Under the pieces are notes generated by a model. The model made no database searches. It was not told where the DNA came from and saw only the letters and a list, made by a program, of their open reading frames with translations. Shown piece by piece: positions 1-7,464 of a stretch of 25,153 bases of DNA. A program made the translations under genes and the position numbers. Position 1 is the first letter of the stretch. Each line of letters opens with the position of its first letter. The stretch comes from JBBILU01 sp037444775 (lineage in GTDB: Bacteria; Patescibacteriota; Gracilibacteria; BD1-5; UBA6164), in assembly GCA_037444775.1 (NCBI GenBank), contig JBBILU010000016.1:1-25153 (forward strand), read 5' to 3'.

Positions 1-2
1 AG

Positions 3-80
3 TTTTTAAATCCAAGTTTTGAATCTAACAAAACTGGTCGGATTTGAAACGGGACGATAGAAAAAAAAGTCAAAAAATAA
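3..80 (+). CDS. C-terminal fragment of an unidentified gene (5' end outside window)
   Basis: An open frame enters from the left edge and stops at TAA 78-80, giving about 25 residues ending in a lysine-rich tail (IEKKVKK). One in-frame TGA reads as glycine. In many bacteria secY, adk or map precedes infA, so one of these is possible, but I do not recognise the tail of any of them. The other two frames close almost at once. Assignment is by position only. Confidence 0.35.
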
Positions 81-81
81 T

Positions 82-108
82 TTGCTTTTATAGAAAAATC
101 TATATACT
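82..108 (+). promoter_or_regulatory. Possible promoter upstream of infA
   Basis: A TTGCTT box at 82-87 and TATACT at 103-108 lie between the preceding stop and infA, separated by only 15 bp, which is shorter than the usual 17. The surroundings are very AT-rich, so chance matches are likely. It is the only recognisable sigma70-like pair in front of infA. Confidence 0.22.
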
Positions 109-136
109 ACCGTAGCTATTATTTTAATTACATATT

Positions 137-379
137 ATGTCTGGTAAAGAAGAAAAGATAGAAGCAACTTGAGTTATAATTAAGGCTTTACCTGGTCTGG
201 TTTTTGATGTTCAATTACCAGAAGCTTTGTGATGAGGAATTGTTAAAGGATACTTAAGTGGTAAAATGAGAAAAAATTTTATTAAACTTATAGAGGGTGA
301 TACTGTTAAAGTTGAACTTAGTCCATATGATTTAACAAAATGAAGAATCACATTTAGGGAAAAACAAGATGTTTTTTAA
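137..379 (+). CDS. infA: Translation initiation factor IF-1
   Basis: An 80-aa S1/OB-fold protein that binds the 30S A site during initiation. Family signatures are SGKMRKNFI (residues 41-49) and the C-terminal LSPYDLTKGRITFR stretch. Four glycines (12, 32, 33, 69) are encoded by TGA, and Gly69 in the TKGRI motif is conserved across IF-1, so this gene alone argues for UGA = Gly. It starts at ATG 137 and ends at TAA. It is the first complete gene of the ribosomal array, 33 nt ahead of rpmJ, an order common in Gram-positives and CPR bacteria. No clear Shine-Dalgarno is visible. Confidence 0.96.
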
Positions 380-412
380 AATTGGTTTTTTATATTATAA
401 TTGTTTATTACT

Positions 413-529
413 ATGAAGGTTAGAACTTCTGTGAAAAAAATTTGTAGAAATTGCCAAGTTGTAAAAAGAAAAGGTGTTGTTAGGATTATCTGTAAAACAG
501 ATCCTAAACATAAACAAAGGCAAGGGTAA
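413..529 (+). CDS. rpmJ: Ribosomal protein bL36
   Basis: A 38-aa large-subunit protein. It begins MKVRTSVKKIC and keeps the zinc-ribbon ligands Cys11, Cys14, Cys27 and His33, so it is the zinc-binding (C+) form. No TGA codon occurs in it, so it reads the same in any code. It sits between infA and rpsM, its usual place. A 123-bp AT-rich gap with repeats follows. Confidence 0.97.
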   Translation: MKVRTSVKKICRNCQVVKRKGVVRIICKTDPKHKQRQG

Positions 530-541
530 AATGAGTTTAAG

Positions 542-647
542 AGTTATAAATTAGAAGTTAGAAGTTTCTATTAATAAAATAATAATATACTTAATTTCTA
601 ACTTATAATTTCTAACTCCAATAAATTTATAATTTATAATTTATAAA
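542..647 (+). repeat. Intergenic inverted repeat plus dispersed AT-rich repeat (copy 1)
   Basis: Between rpmJ and rpsM, 542-565 and 594-617 are inverted repeats matching at 21 of 24 positions, able to fold into a long AT-rich hairpin. Overlapping this, 599-647 matches 1508-1556 in the rpsK-rpsD gap at 46 of 49 positions. Neither copy is coding. They may be transcript-processing or stability hairpins, or a small palindromic repeat family. Confidence 0.6.
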
Positions 648-652
648 GTTTT

Positions 653-1018
653 ATGGCAAGAATTGCATGAGTTAACTTACCAAACGGAAAACATGTTGAA
701 ATTGCATTGACATATGTTTACTGAATTGGTAGAAAAATATCTTGAGATATTTTGACAAAAGTTTCTATAGAAAAAACTAGAAAAATAGAAACTCTTTCAG
801 AAGATGAACTAGATAAAATAAGAGATGAGCTAAAAAATTATTTGGTTGAATGAGACCTAAGAAGATTGATAGCTTGAAACATAAAAAGGTTGAAAGAAAT
901 TAGATGCTACAGAGGTGTAAGGCATCACAAAAGATTACCAGTTAGAGGTCAAAGCACAAAAACTAATGCTAGAACTAGAAAAGGTAAATCTACAGCTATT
1001 GCTGGTAAAAAGAAATAG
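653..1018 (+). CDS. rpsM: Ribosomal protein uS13
   Basis: A 121-aa protein of the 30S head that contacts tRNA and bridges to the 50S subunit. It opens with MARIAGVNLP, has the helix-two-turn-helix glycine motif YGIGRK (encoded with TGA) and ends in the RNA-binding tail RGQSTKTNARTRKGK...GKKK. Length is normal for the family. The ATG at 653 fits the conserved N-terminus exactly. TGA-encoded glycines fall at the invariant MARIAG and YGIG positions. rpsK follows after 35 nt. Confidence 0.97.
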
Positions 1019-1053
1019 GTATTATAATTTAAAAAATTTATAAACTAAATATT

Positions 1054-1443
1054 ATGGTAAAAGCAGTAAAGAAAAGCAAAAAAACTAAAAAAGTTATTCC
1101 TAATGGGCAAGCTCATATAATGGCTTCTTTTAATAATACTATTGTTAGTATAACTGATGATAAATGAAGTGTTCTTACTTGGGCTTCTTGAGGTAGTGCT
1201 GGTTTTAAATGAGCTAGAGAATCTACACCATATGCAGCACAAGTTGTAGCAGAAGATGCTATGAAAAGAGCAGTTACTTTACATTGAATGCAATCTGTTA
1301 AGGTTTATATTAAATGAATTGGTATTTGAAGAGAACAAGCAGTTAGATGAATAATCTGAGCTTGAGTTGAATTAGAGTGAATCTTTGATATAACTCCAAT
1401 TCCTCATAATGGTTGTAGAAAAAAGAAAGTAAGAAAACTTTAA
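1054..1443 (+). CDS. rpsK: Ribosomal protein uS11
   Basis: A 129-aa platform protein of the 30S subunit. Visible signatures are HIMASFNNTIVSITD, TWASGGSAGFKGARESTPYAA, the IKGIGIGRE loop and the PIPHNGCRKKKVRKL tail. TGG encodes the conserved tryptophan in TWAS while TGA encodes conserved glycines in the same short region, which excludes UGA = Trp. It is followed by a gap containing copy 2 of the intergenic repeat and then rpsD. Confidence 0.97.
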
Positions 1444-1507
1444 AAAAGTTAATAATTACAAATTATAAATTAGAAGTTTAGGTAATAAATTAATAACTTA
1501 CGATTTA

Positions 1508-1556
1508 TAACTTATAATTTCTAACTCGAACAAATTTATAACTTATAATTTATAAA
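1508..1556 (+). repeat. Dispersed AT-rich intergenic repeat (copy 2)
   Basis: This 49-bp segment ends directly against the rpsD start codon and matches 599-647 at 46 of 49 positions. The same gap also carries the shared word ttataaattagaagtt seen in the rpmJ-rpsM gap. The two copies therefore look related by descent and not just similar by AT composition. Confidence 0.55.
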
Positions 1557-2180
1557 ATGAGATATACTTGACCAAAGAAAAAACTTTGTAGAAGAGAATG
1601 AGTAAATCTTTTTGGAACAGAAAAATATGATTTGTCTGATTCTAAAAAAGGTGTTTTTAAACCTAAAAAAGCAAGTGAATTTTGAACTCAATTGAGAAAA
1701 AAACAATTGGCAAAAAGAATGTTTGGTTTATCTGAAAAACAATTCTCTTGATATTTTGAAAAAGCTTTAAAATCTAATTCTTCAGGAACAACTTGAGAAA
1801 AAATGGTTAGATTATTAGAGCTTAGATTGGATAATATTGTTTATAGATCTAGCTTTGCTAGAACTAGAATGCAAGCAAGACAATTTGTTAGTCATGCACA
1901 TTTTAATCTAAATGGAGTTAAAGCAAATATTCCATCTATTAGTTTAAAAGTTTGAGATGTAATAGAATTAAGAGACAAATTAAAAGAAAGTCCTTTGTAT
2001 AAAAGTTTATTAGAGGAATTTGCTGAATTTGCAAAAGAGAATAAAGGTAAGGTTTCTGGTTGTAAATGGATTGATATTGATAGTAAAAACTTAAAAGTTA
2101 CGGTTACAAAACTTCCTGAAAAAGAAGATTTTGATCCAATTATTGATATACAAAAAATTGTAGAGTTCTATTCTAAATAA
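1557..2180 (+). CDS. rpsD: Ribosomal protein uS4
   Basis: A 207-aa primary 16S-binding protein of the 30S body. The N-terminus MRYTGPKKKLCRREGVNLFG is typical, but the four-cysteine zinc cluster of some S4 proteins is absent. The S4 RNA-binding domain covers about residues 95-160 (LELRLDNIVYRSSFARTRMQARQFVSHAH, then NIPSISLKVGDVI). In E. coli S4 is the repressor of this operon; nothing here proves the same. A standard-code caller would see only the C-terminal 61 residues, because of the upstream in-frame TGAs. Confidence 0.96.
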
Positions 2181-2210
2181 TTTTTATCTTAATTTATAAC
2201 TCAAACCAAT

Positions 2211-3191
2211 ATGCATATTATTCATGATAAAATTTGAGTTCCTAAAATTTCACAAAAAGATTCGGCAAACAATTTGTCAAGCTTTATTGTAGGACCTCTA
2301 CCAAAATGATATTGAGTTACTTTATGAAATTCTCTTAGAAGAGTTTTGTTATCTTCAATACCTTGAACTAAGGTTACTGGTATAAAAGTGACAGGGGTGA
2401 CTCATGAATATTCAACTCTTCCTTGAATTAAAGATAGTGTTATTGATATAATGTTGAATTTAAAAAATTTAGTTATATCAAAATCGGATGTTTGAATTGA
2501 ATGGTTAAAATTAAATAAATCTAAATCATGAATTGTTACAGCTTGAGATATAAAAGCTCCAAGTTGAGTAGAAATTTTGAATAAAGATTTATATATAACT
2601 GAAATTGATAAAGATTGACTTGAATTGGATTTAGAAATAAGAATAGAAAAAAGTGTTTGATACTTAAGTATTGAAGAATTAAAAGAAAGAGAAGATGATG
2701 TTAATGTTCTACTTGTAGATGCTAACTTTTCTCCTGTTATCAATGTTAAATATGAAATATCTCCTACAAGAGTTGAAGACATAATTTGACTAGATTCTTT
2801 AACAATTGAAATAATAACTAACTGAATTATTTCTCCAGCAGATGCTTTAAAATTTTCTTGAGATATGTTATCATCTTATTTTTCATTATTTAATGAAAAA
2901 GGATTACAAGTTGAAGGAGCTTTTATAGCTGATGTAAAAACATTAATCAGTAGAGAAAGAGAAGAAGTGAAAGAAGAAATGGAAAAAGAATCATATACTC
3001 CAATAGAAATTATGGGACTTTCTCCAAGAACATTAAATGCTTTGATAAATTGAAATATTTTATCAATAGAGCATTTAACTAAATGTACTGAAACTAAATT
3101 GTCATCAATAAAATGATTTGGTAAAAAAGCAATGACAGAAATCAGAGCTTCACTTGCAGAAAGAGGTTTAAAACTTCTTTGAGATGACTAA
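2211..3191 (+). CDS. rpoA: DNA-directed RNA polymerase alpha subunit
   Basis: A 326-aa subunit with both domains. The N-terminal dimerisation domain (about 1-230) has GYGVTLGNSLRRVLLSSIPG, the classic assembly motif, and the C-terminal helix-hairpin-helix domain (about 260-320) has GLSPRTLNAL and IKGFGKKAMTEIRASLAERGL. The arginine of SPRTLNAL corresponds to the UP-element-binding arginine of E. coli alpha. In-frame TGAs encode glycine in both domains, including GYGVTLGN and FGKK. Start ATG 2211 is 30 nt after rpsD. Confidence 0.97.
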
Positions 3192-3197
3192 GTAACT

Positions 3198-3252
3198 AAT
3201 AGTGAAAAGGTAATAATGAAATTTTTTTATTAACTATTCACTATTCACTATT
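3198..3252 (+). repeat. Inverted repeat in rpoA-rplQ gap
   Basis: The 9-bp word aatagtgaa at 3198-3206 is complementary to ttcactatt, which occurs twice in tandem overlap (3237-3245 and 3244-3252). The transcript can therefore form two alternative hairpins just before rplQ. There is no U-tract suited to a terminator. Role unknown. Confidence 0.4.
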
Positions 3253-3271
3253 AATTATTAATTAATAAAGA

Positions 3272-3634
3272 ATGAGACATAGATCTAGAAAGAATCTAAA
3301 ATTCAACGACAAAAGTTTTCAACATAGAGATGCTATGCTTAGAAATCTTGCTACTTCTTTCTTTGAACATAAAAGTTTAAAGACAACAGAAAAACAAGCA
3401 AGAGCTGTAGTTCCTATGCTTGATAAATTAATAAATGTTGTTAATAGTAAAGATGAAATAAATGCAATTAGATTCGTTATGCAATTTTTGTATACTAAAA
3501 GTTCATCTTTAGAATTGTTTAATAATGTGGCCCCAAAATTTAAAGGAAAACAAAGCTCAGGTTTTACTAGAATCACTCCTATTAAATATAGAGATTGAGA
3601 TAATGCAAAACTTGTATTGTTAGAATTAGTTTAA
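3272..3634 (+). CDS. rplQ: Ribosomal protein bL17
   Basis: A 120-aa protein at the 50S exit-tunnel region. It opens MRHRSRKNLKFNDKSFQHRDAM, followed by LRNLATSFFEHKSLKTTEKQA, both diagnostic. The family's conserved GGYTRI loop is present as SSGFTRI. The last twelve codons lie beyond an in-frame TGA (3596-3598), so standard-code calling would truncate it. rpoA-rplQ is the usual end of the alpha operon. Confidence 0.96.
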
Positions 3635-3653
3635 TTTTTAAATTCAAATTAGG

Positions 3654-4085
3654 ATGAAGACTATAATGCCTAAGCAAATAGAAGCAACAAATAGAAAATG
3701 GTATGTTGTTAATGCTGAAGGACAAACTCTTTGAAGACTTGCAACAAAAGTTGCGACTATCTTAAAAGGAAAAAACAAAGTTGATTTTGCTCCACATGTG
3801 GACAATTGAGATTATGTTATAGTTCTAAATGCAGATAAAATTTCTGTTACTTGAAAAAAATTAAGTGATAAAATTTATTATAGACATACAGGTTTCTTGT
3901 GAGGTTTAAAACAAATTACTTTAGAAAAAATGTTAATTGTTAAACCAACAAAATCCCTAGAGTTAGCAGTTAGTTGAATGTTACCTAAGAATAAACTTAG
4001 AAGTAATATGCTTTCAAGATTAAAATTATATACTTGAACTGAGCATAAATATAATGCACAACAACCTGAAGAAATAAAATTATAA
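3654..4085 (+). CDS. rplM: Ribosomal protein uL13
   Basis: A 143-aa early-assembly 50S protein. Signatures are NRKWYVVNAEGQTLGRLAT, NGDYVIVLNADKISVTGKK, and the AVSGMLPKNKL motif that corresponds to the family's AV.GMLPKN. GMLPKN begins with a TGA glycine, and TGG encodes the tryptophan of RKWYVV. The chosen start is ATG 3654; a second ATG at 3666 would remove four residues and cannot be excluded. It is followed after 18 nt by rpsI, the conserved L13-S9 pair. Confidence 0.96.
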
Positions 4086-4103
4086 CTTTAAAAGAACAAT
4101 TTT

Positions 4104-4493
4104 ATGGTAAAATATGTATATGCTGTTGGTAAAAGAAAAACAGCAACTGCTCAAGTAAAACTCTTTGAATGAGTTTGAGAAGACAAAGTTAATTGAAAAA
4201 AGGTAAATGAATATGTTAAAAGATCTGATCTTTTTGATGTATTATATACTCCTCTAAAACTTACAAAAATGAAAGATAAAGTTCATTTTGATGTTGAAGT
4301 TGATGGTTCTGGAGAATCTGCTCAAGTACAAGCTATTAGACATTGACTTTCAAAAGCATTGTCTACTAAAGAAGCTTCTGCTAGACCAGTTTTAAAAAGT
4401 GTTTGACTTTTAACTCGTGATTCTAGAGTTGTAGAAAGAAAAAAACCAGGAAAGAAGAAAGCAAGAAAATCTCCATCTTGGTCAAAAAGATAA
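4104..4493 (+). CDS. rpsI: Ribosomal protein uS9
   Basis: A 129-aa 30S head protein whose C-terminal tail reaches the P-site tRNA. It has YAVGKRKTATAQVKL at the N-terminus, QAIRHGLSKAL in the middle, LTRDSRVVERKKPGKKKARK near the end and the near-universal SKR terminus. Length is normal. The IRHG glycine is a TGA codon. It pairs with rplM. A 7-bp hairpin begins 2 nt after the stop codon. Confidence 0.97.
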
Positions 4494-4495
4494 TT

Positions 4496-4514
4496 TTTTG
4501 GGTTTTTCCCAAAA
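4496..4514 (+). terminator. Weak terminator or 3'-end hairpin after rpsI
   Basis: A perfect 7-bp stem TTTTGGG/CCCAAAA with a TTTTT loop lies between the rpsI stop and rpsL. The sequence after the stem is mixed (tagttttata) without an uninterrupted T-run, so it may attenuate or protect the 3' end. It marks the junction between the L13-S9 and S12-S7 segments. Confidence 0.4.
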
Positions 4515-4539
4515 TAGTTTTATAAATAATTTTTGTAAA

Positions 4540-4965
4540 ATGCCTACTATAAATCAATTAGTAAAAAGAAATAGAAAAGATTCTGTTAGAAAAAGTAAAG
4601 CTCCAGCTTTACAAGTTATAAAAAATTCTATCAGATCTAAACAAGTAGAAATGCCAAAATGATGTCCTCAAAAAAGATGAGTTTGTGTTAAAGTTACTAC
4701 AATGACTCCAAAAAAACCAAATTCAGCTCTTAGAAAAGTAGCAAGAGTTAGATTAACTAACGGTTATGAAGTAAATGCATATATTTGAGGAGAGGGGCAT
4801 AACTTACAAGAACACTCTGTAGTTGCTATTAGAGGTTGAAGAGTTAAGGATTTACCTTGAGTTAGATACCATGTAGTTAGATGATTACTAGATTGTGAAT
4901 GAGTAAGTAAAAGAATGCAGGGAAGAAGCTTATATTGAGCAAAAAGACCGAAAGCAAAAAAGTAA
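4540..4965 (+). CDS. rpsL: Ribosomal protein uS12
   Basis: A 141-aa decoding-centre protein. It has PTINQLVKR, the TTMTPKKPNSALRK loop and RVKDLPGVRYHVVRG, the two segments that carry streptomycin-related lysines in other bacteria. It is longer than the roughly 124-aa E. coli protein, mainly through the segment around NSIRSKQVEMPKGCPQKRG, as in many bacteria. The conserved glycine of DLPGVRYH is TGA-encoded. Its usual partner rpsG follows, but the 100-nt gap between them is unusually structured. Confidence 0.96.
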
Positions 4966-4987
4966 TATTTTTTGCTTTCTAAAATTA

Positions 4988-5054
4988 TTTTGAAAGAGTA
5001 AGTTTAACAATTGCTGAAAAACTTTCAAAAGCTTTAATATTTTATAATTGTTAA
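4988..5054 (+). promoter_or_regulatory. Possible pseudoknot in the S12-S7 intercistronic region
   Basis: Two perfect 9-bp pairings interleave: TTTTGAAAG 4988-4996 with CTTTCAAAA 5022-5030, and TTAACAATT 5004-5012 with AATTGTTAA 5046-5054. The second uses bases in the loop of the first, giving an H-type pseudoknot topology that ends 11 nt before the rpsG start. In E. coli, S7 binds the rpsL-rpsG intercistronic RNA to repress translation. A similar role here is inference from position and pairing only. Confidence 0.35.
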
Positions 5055-5065
5055 TAAACTAAAAA

Positions 5066-5497
5066 ATGAATAAAGCAAATATTTCAATGTTTGAAAAATT
5101 TGTTAATTATGTTATGCTTAATGGTAAAAAAAGTGTAGCTATTAACATAATGAACGATACTTTTGAAAAAATTAAAACTAAATGACAAAAAGATCCAATG
5201 TGAGTTTTTAACAAAGCTTTGGAAAATGTTATGCCTAGAATTGAAGTTAGACCAAAAAGAGTTTGAGGTTCTATATACCAAGTTCCTCAAGAAGTAAAAG
5301 CAAAAAGACAACTTTTCTTAGCTGCTAAATGGATAATTGACTCAGCAAGAAAAAAGAAATGAGCTAACTTTTCAACTTTTTTAGCTAATGAATTAATTGA
5401 TGCTGCAAATGAAACTTGAGATGCAGTGAAAAAGAAAATGGATGTTTATAAAATGGCTGAAGCTAATAAAGCATTTGCAAGATTTGCTTCTAGATAA
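5066..5497 (+). CDS. rpsG: Ribosomal protein uS7
   Basis: A 143-aa primary 16S-binding protein of the 30S head. It has KFVNYVMLNGKKSVA, ALENVMPRIEVRPKRVGG, YQVPQEV and the MAEANKAFARF tail. Compared with the E. coli protein the basic N-terminal arm is missing (about 15 residues), and an in-frame TAA just upstream of ATG 5066 rules out a longer start. The RVGGSIYQVP motif includes a TGA glycine next to GGT. It follows rpsL as in str operons, but neither fusA nor tuf comes after it. Confidence 0.95.
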
Positions 5498-5547
5498 TTT
5501 TATAAAAAACTTAATTTAAGGAATTTAACTTTTAATTTTAAAAAAAT

Positions 5548-5820
5548 ATGGCTCACAAGAAGGCTCAATGATCTACGAGTAACGGTCGTGACTCCAATGC
5601 GAAAAGACTTGGTGTAAAGATTTATTGAAATTTAATGGCTGTTCCTGGAAATATTATAGTTAGACAAAAAGGTAATAAATTTTGGCCAGGGGAAGGTGTT
5701 TCTCAAGGACATGATTTTACTTTATTTGCTACTAAAGAATGAACAGTAAAATTTAGTGAAAAAAGAAAAGTAAGATTTGATGGAAGAACTTACAGAAATA
5801 CTTATGTTTCAGTAATATAA
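5548..5820 (+). CDS. rpmA: Ribosomal protein bL27
   Basis: A 90-aa 50S protein whose N-terminus reaches the peptidyl-transferase centre. It begins MAHKKAQGSTSNGRDSNAKR, the direct mature form without the cleavable Firmicutes extension, and has IIVRQKGNKFWPGEGV. The gene usually lies beside rplU and obg; here it stands alone after rpsG. Its stop codon is built into the left arm of the terminator at 5819-5856, so it is the last gene of the + strand array. Confidence 0.96.
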
Positions 5821-5856
5821 AAAATATCTAAATCATTTATGATTTAGATATTTTTT
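5819..5856. terminator. Strong bidirectional terminator between rpmA and the prepilin gene
   Basis: A perfect 16-bp stem (5819-5834 with 5841-5856) surrounds the loop ATTTAT. A T-run closes the stem on both strands, so it can end the + strand ribosomal transcript and the convergent - strand transcript whose last gene stops at 5868. It overlaps the last two bases of the rpmA stop codon. Confidence 0.88.
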
Positions 5857-5867
5857 ATATTCTTTTT

Positions 5868-7364
5868 TTAAAAGCTCTTTTTTAGATAATATTCTTTTTT
5901 TATATTTTCATCTAAATTAAAACAATTTAAATATTTATAATAATCTAATTTTAAGTTAAGAAGATTAGAATTATAAGAAAAATCAGCTCAAATTATTGGA
6001 AAAATAGAATAATTATCTGTTAAATTATTTTCTCAAAGTCATACAAAATTACTAACAGAAAAGTCCGTTAAATTAACTTCTGAAACAAAATTTCAATTCA
6101 AATCTACAATTTTTTGTTTTCTAGTTTCAAACTCATTGAAAGTAATATTTGATCAAGAATATGAAATTCCAGTTGGATAAGCTAGTCATCAGGTTAAAAT
6201 TTTCAAAATATTATCTTCTTTTGTAAAAATATTATTATCTCAATTAGTGAAAAAAGGAAAGTTTTTTTCATAAACTTGATCTCAAATTATTTTTAAATTA
6301 ACATAATAAGATTTATTTGAAATAGAAGAAAAATTTATATCTGAAGAAGTTGAAATATTTATTAAAGATCAAGAAGAAATATTTTGATTATAAGCAGATC
6401 ATGAGAAAGAATAAGTAATTTTGTCAGATGATAAATCTAGGGTATCATTTGCATTTTTCAAAATTCAAGAAAAAGTAAATACTCAAGTAGAAGTTGTAGA
6501 AGTAACTATATTTCAAGCAAAACTAAATTCCAGACTTTTTAAATTATTAGTATCTTTGGGAATAATAAAAGATAAATCTAATTTTTTAGAAGTAGTTGGA
6601 GAAGAAAGTTCAAGAATTTCTCATTTGCCAGAATTTGCTATAAATAATCTATTTCAAGCAGAATCATAAAAAAGTCAAGTTGGTTCAGAAAGTCAAGCTT
6701 CTTCAGAAATTAATTCATAAACAAGTCATCCAGACAAATACAAAATTCTATTATTAAAAGTATCACTAAATATTAAATTACTATTTACTAAGGCTATTCA
6801 AGTCGGAGAATTTATAAGAAATCAAGTTCCAGAAGTTCCAGAAGTTCCATAATCAAAACTTTCTCAAACCAAACCTTTTCAAACTATTACGGTTCAATCT
6901 TTTGTAATTTGATGGTTTAAAGTATCCGAAACATAATTTCAAACTAAACTTCAAGTTAAAATTGATGAGAAATCTAAAAAAATATCTTCTCAAATTTCTT
7001 CAAAAGGCAAAAAAGTTTTTACAAATAAATGTTTTGTAATTGTTGTTTCTCCAGAGGAACAATAAGTTCAGACTTGAGTTTTTTCTCAAACAAAACTATA
7101 AGGTCACCTATCAAAACTAGGTTTATGCTTTAGTAAAACTCAACTAGAATTACTAAAAACTAATTTTTCAGCATCAAAAAAAACTTTATTTACAAAAGAT
7201 AAAATATCATTTGAATCTTGTGATTCAGAAAGGATTTTTTGTTGCAAAGTTATATTTTTTATTCATGTTGTTACAAAAACTCAAACAGATATCATAAGTA
7301 ACATAGAAACTGTAATTCAAACTATCAATTCAACTAAGCTAAATCAAGTATTTTTATTAAACAT
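5868..7364 (-). CDS. Type IV prepilin-like protein with NHL-type repeats
   Basis: A 498-aa protein. Residues 7-31 form a class III prepilin signal: cleavage-site glycine 7, Phe8, Glu12 (the +5 glutamate) and a hydrophobic helix (GFSLVELIVGITVSMLL). Gly7 is itself a TGA codon. Downstream are NHL/beta-propeller-like units at about 185-213 (SPTGIALVNSNLIFSDTFNN), 225-254 (PTGLFYDSAGNRLFIANSG) and a weaker one at about 397-424. A GTSGTSGTG linker precedes them. It probably acts as a minor pilin or pseudopilin displaying a binding domain outside the cell. It is the last gene before the convergent terminator and is separated from the upstream gene by a terminator. It is much longer than usual pilins (150-200 aa). 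Confidence 0.82.
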
Positions 7365-7425
7365 TTTTTGAAATTAGTTTTAATTTTTTTCTATTATATA
7401 AATAAAATTTTATTATCAAGCAAAT

Positions 7426-7457
7426 AAAAAAGAGTATAAGTTTTTATACTCTTTTTT
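7426..7457 (-). terminator. Terminator after the giant DUF11-type gene
   Basis: A perfect 13-bp stem (7426-7438 with 7445-7457) with a 6-nt loop ends in a T-run on the - strand. It lies 8 bp beyond the stop of the 1657-aa gene and upstream of the prepilin gene, so the prepilin probably has its own promoter or depends on read-through. Confidence 0.8.
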
Positions 7458-7464
7458 AGCTATA

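Noticed and set aside
3319..3576. An 85-aa - strand ORF opposite rplQ
   Set aside because: Antisense shadow of a clear bL17 gene; no motif and no independent context.
137..5820. Mycoplasma-like genome (UGA = Trp)
   Set aside because: Conserved glycines align with TGA and conserved tryptophans use TGG, so code 4 does not fit.
6421..6669. An 82-aa + strand ORF opposite the prepilin gene
   Set aside because: Antisense to a continuous 498-codon frame with a recognisable prepilin signal and NHL units.
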